DNA from: Calothrix sp. NIES-3974
GTDB lineage: Bacteria; Cyanobacteriota; Cyanobacteriia; Cyanobacteriales; Nostocaceae
Assembly (NCBI RefSeq): GCF_002368395.1
Contig: NZ_AP018254.1
Coordinates: 3,224,001 to 3,288,000 of the forward strand
Length of the DNA stretch: 64,000 bases
Reading direction: 5' to 3'
Shown here: in pieces, positions 63,450-64,000 of the stretch
Layout: each line of letters opens with the position of its first letter
Position numbering within the stretch: the stretch's first letter is position 1
Notes under the pieces: model-generated
The model's input: the letters and a program-made list of their open reading frames with translations, nothing else
The model's database searches: none
Told to the model about the DNA's origin: nothing
Translations under genes and position numbers: made by a program

Positions 63450-64000
63450 TACAGCAGATTCGAGGTTTATGAGGTACAGTAGCAACAATTAGTAAACCAA
63501 TTTTTTAGATGCTTTGGATCAACTAATGTCAGTGCAATTTTAATTAAACCATCAACTACAGATGCACTTTTAGGAGAAAACTGTTTTAAGAACGCTTTTA
63601 ATTGTGACCACCAATGTTCAATTGGATTAAATTCAGGGGAATAAGGAGATAGATAAAGAACACTTGCTCCTACAGATTCAATCAAAGGCTTAATCTCTTC
63701 GACTTTATGTGCTGGCAGATTATCCATTACAACGACTGCACCAACCCATAATTGTGGAAGTAAAAAATGCTCTACAAAAACTTTATAAGCTTCTCCATTC
63801 ATTGAGCCATTTAAAGTCATCACAGCTAAGACTTTTTTGAAGCTAATTCCTCCAATTACACTTATTTTTGCACCTCGGTAATATGGTTTAAAATCATAAG
63901 CTCTACTCCCGCGATCGCTTCGAGCATGAGTTCTAGTCAAACCAAGCAAAACACCCATTTCGTCTATAAACACAAGGTTTTCTGGGTCTATGTGTTTTAC
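63450..64000 (-). mobile_element. IS630-family insertion sequence, second copy (partial)
   Basis: It begins with the inverted repeat TACAGCAGATTCGAGG (63450-63478) and continues past the right edge. Over the 551 bases present it corresponds without length change to 6783-7333 of the first copy, in opposite orientation, and I see no difference in the stretches compared, so it moved recently. It lies 137 bases upstream of the precursor peptide start. Confidence 0.92.
63467..64000 (-). CDS. IS630 transposase, catalytic part (partial)
   Basis: The last 177 codons of the transposase are present, read from VKHIDPENLVFIDEMG to WFTNCCYCTS. They include all three catalytic acidic residues (FIDEMG, VMDNLPAHK, PIEHWW). 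The DNA-binding N-terminus and the slippery A8 run of the first copy would lie beyond the window. Confidence 0.92.
   Translation of the reverse strand, partial: VKHIDPENLVFIDEMGVLLGLTRTHARSDRGSRAYDFKPYYRGAKISVIGGISFKKVLAVMTLNGSMNGEAYKVFVEHFLLPQLWVGAVVVMDNLPAHKVEEIKPLIESVGASVLYLSPYSPEFNPIEHWWSQLKAFLKQFSPKSASVVDGLIKIALTLVDPKHLKNWFTNCCYCTS

Overview
The window looks like the chromosome of a filamentous, probably heterocyst-forming cyanobacterium. The HIP1 octamer GCGATCGC recurs in genes and spacers, spacers carry heptamer repeats of the TCCAAAA type, and several genes belong to families known mainly from cyanobacteria (SphS/SphR/PhoU, DUF4330, DUF3370, DUF1822, DUF2949, Uma2, DUF2887). No rRNA, tRNA, CRISPR array or replication origin was recognised.

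Positions 1-9,600 hold the start of a porin-like gene, a Crp/Fnr regulator and a phosphate-response block on the minus strand: sphR, sphS, phoU and a Tat-exported PhoX-type phosphatase. An IS630-family element, with its transposase split at an A8 slippery run, sits between sphS and phoU. A 155-bp tandem duplication abuts the phoU stop codon.

Positions 9,600-24,600 mix housekeeping genes (leuB, prepilin peptidase, accD, rhomboid protease, cysteine desulfurase) with small membrane proteins, an ArsR-type regulator, a VapBC pair whose toxin gene has an in-frame stop, and decayed tnpB-, Uma2- and DUF2949-like remnants. Positions 24,600-48,400 hold a pentapeptide-repeat protein, an SGNH-type lipid/sugar esterase candidate, a Tyr/His/Asn-rich exported protein, mnmG, a PilP/GspC-like protein, an M48 protease, DUF4330, a RusA-type resolvase, a short RecQ helicase, DUF3370, a C15-type peptidase, hisH, rsmD, a DUF2887 protein, a PMT-type mannosyltransferase, an ABC-F ATPase and a frameshifted DUF1822 gene.

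Positions 48,500-64,000 are the accessory end. They hold an AraC regulator with a truncated receiver, a 1,709-residue CHAT protease-STAND ATPase-WD40-TPR protein, a Uma2 nuclease, a holin-like protein, a helical-repeat protein and a RiPP locus. The RiPP locus runs, on the minus strand, precursor with nitrile-hydratase-like leader, then LanM synthetase with a ProcM-like C...CCG zinc site, then a papain-type (C1A) protease. No transporter is visible. A second IS630 copy, inverted relative to the first and apparently identical over the 551 bases present, lies immediately upstream of the precursor and runs off the window.

Spacers are rich in dispersed repeats of at least four kinds: about 25-bp near-perfect palindromes, a 100-120-bp family ending in a CCGGATTTCTCACAAATCC-like sequence, MITE-like elements with inverted ends TAGTACGGGTTGGCGGAAAT, and heptamer tracts. 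The features the sequence supports best as a distinct system are the lanthipeptide locus with its C1A protease and the CHAT-STAND-WD40 conflict-type protein.
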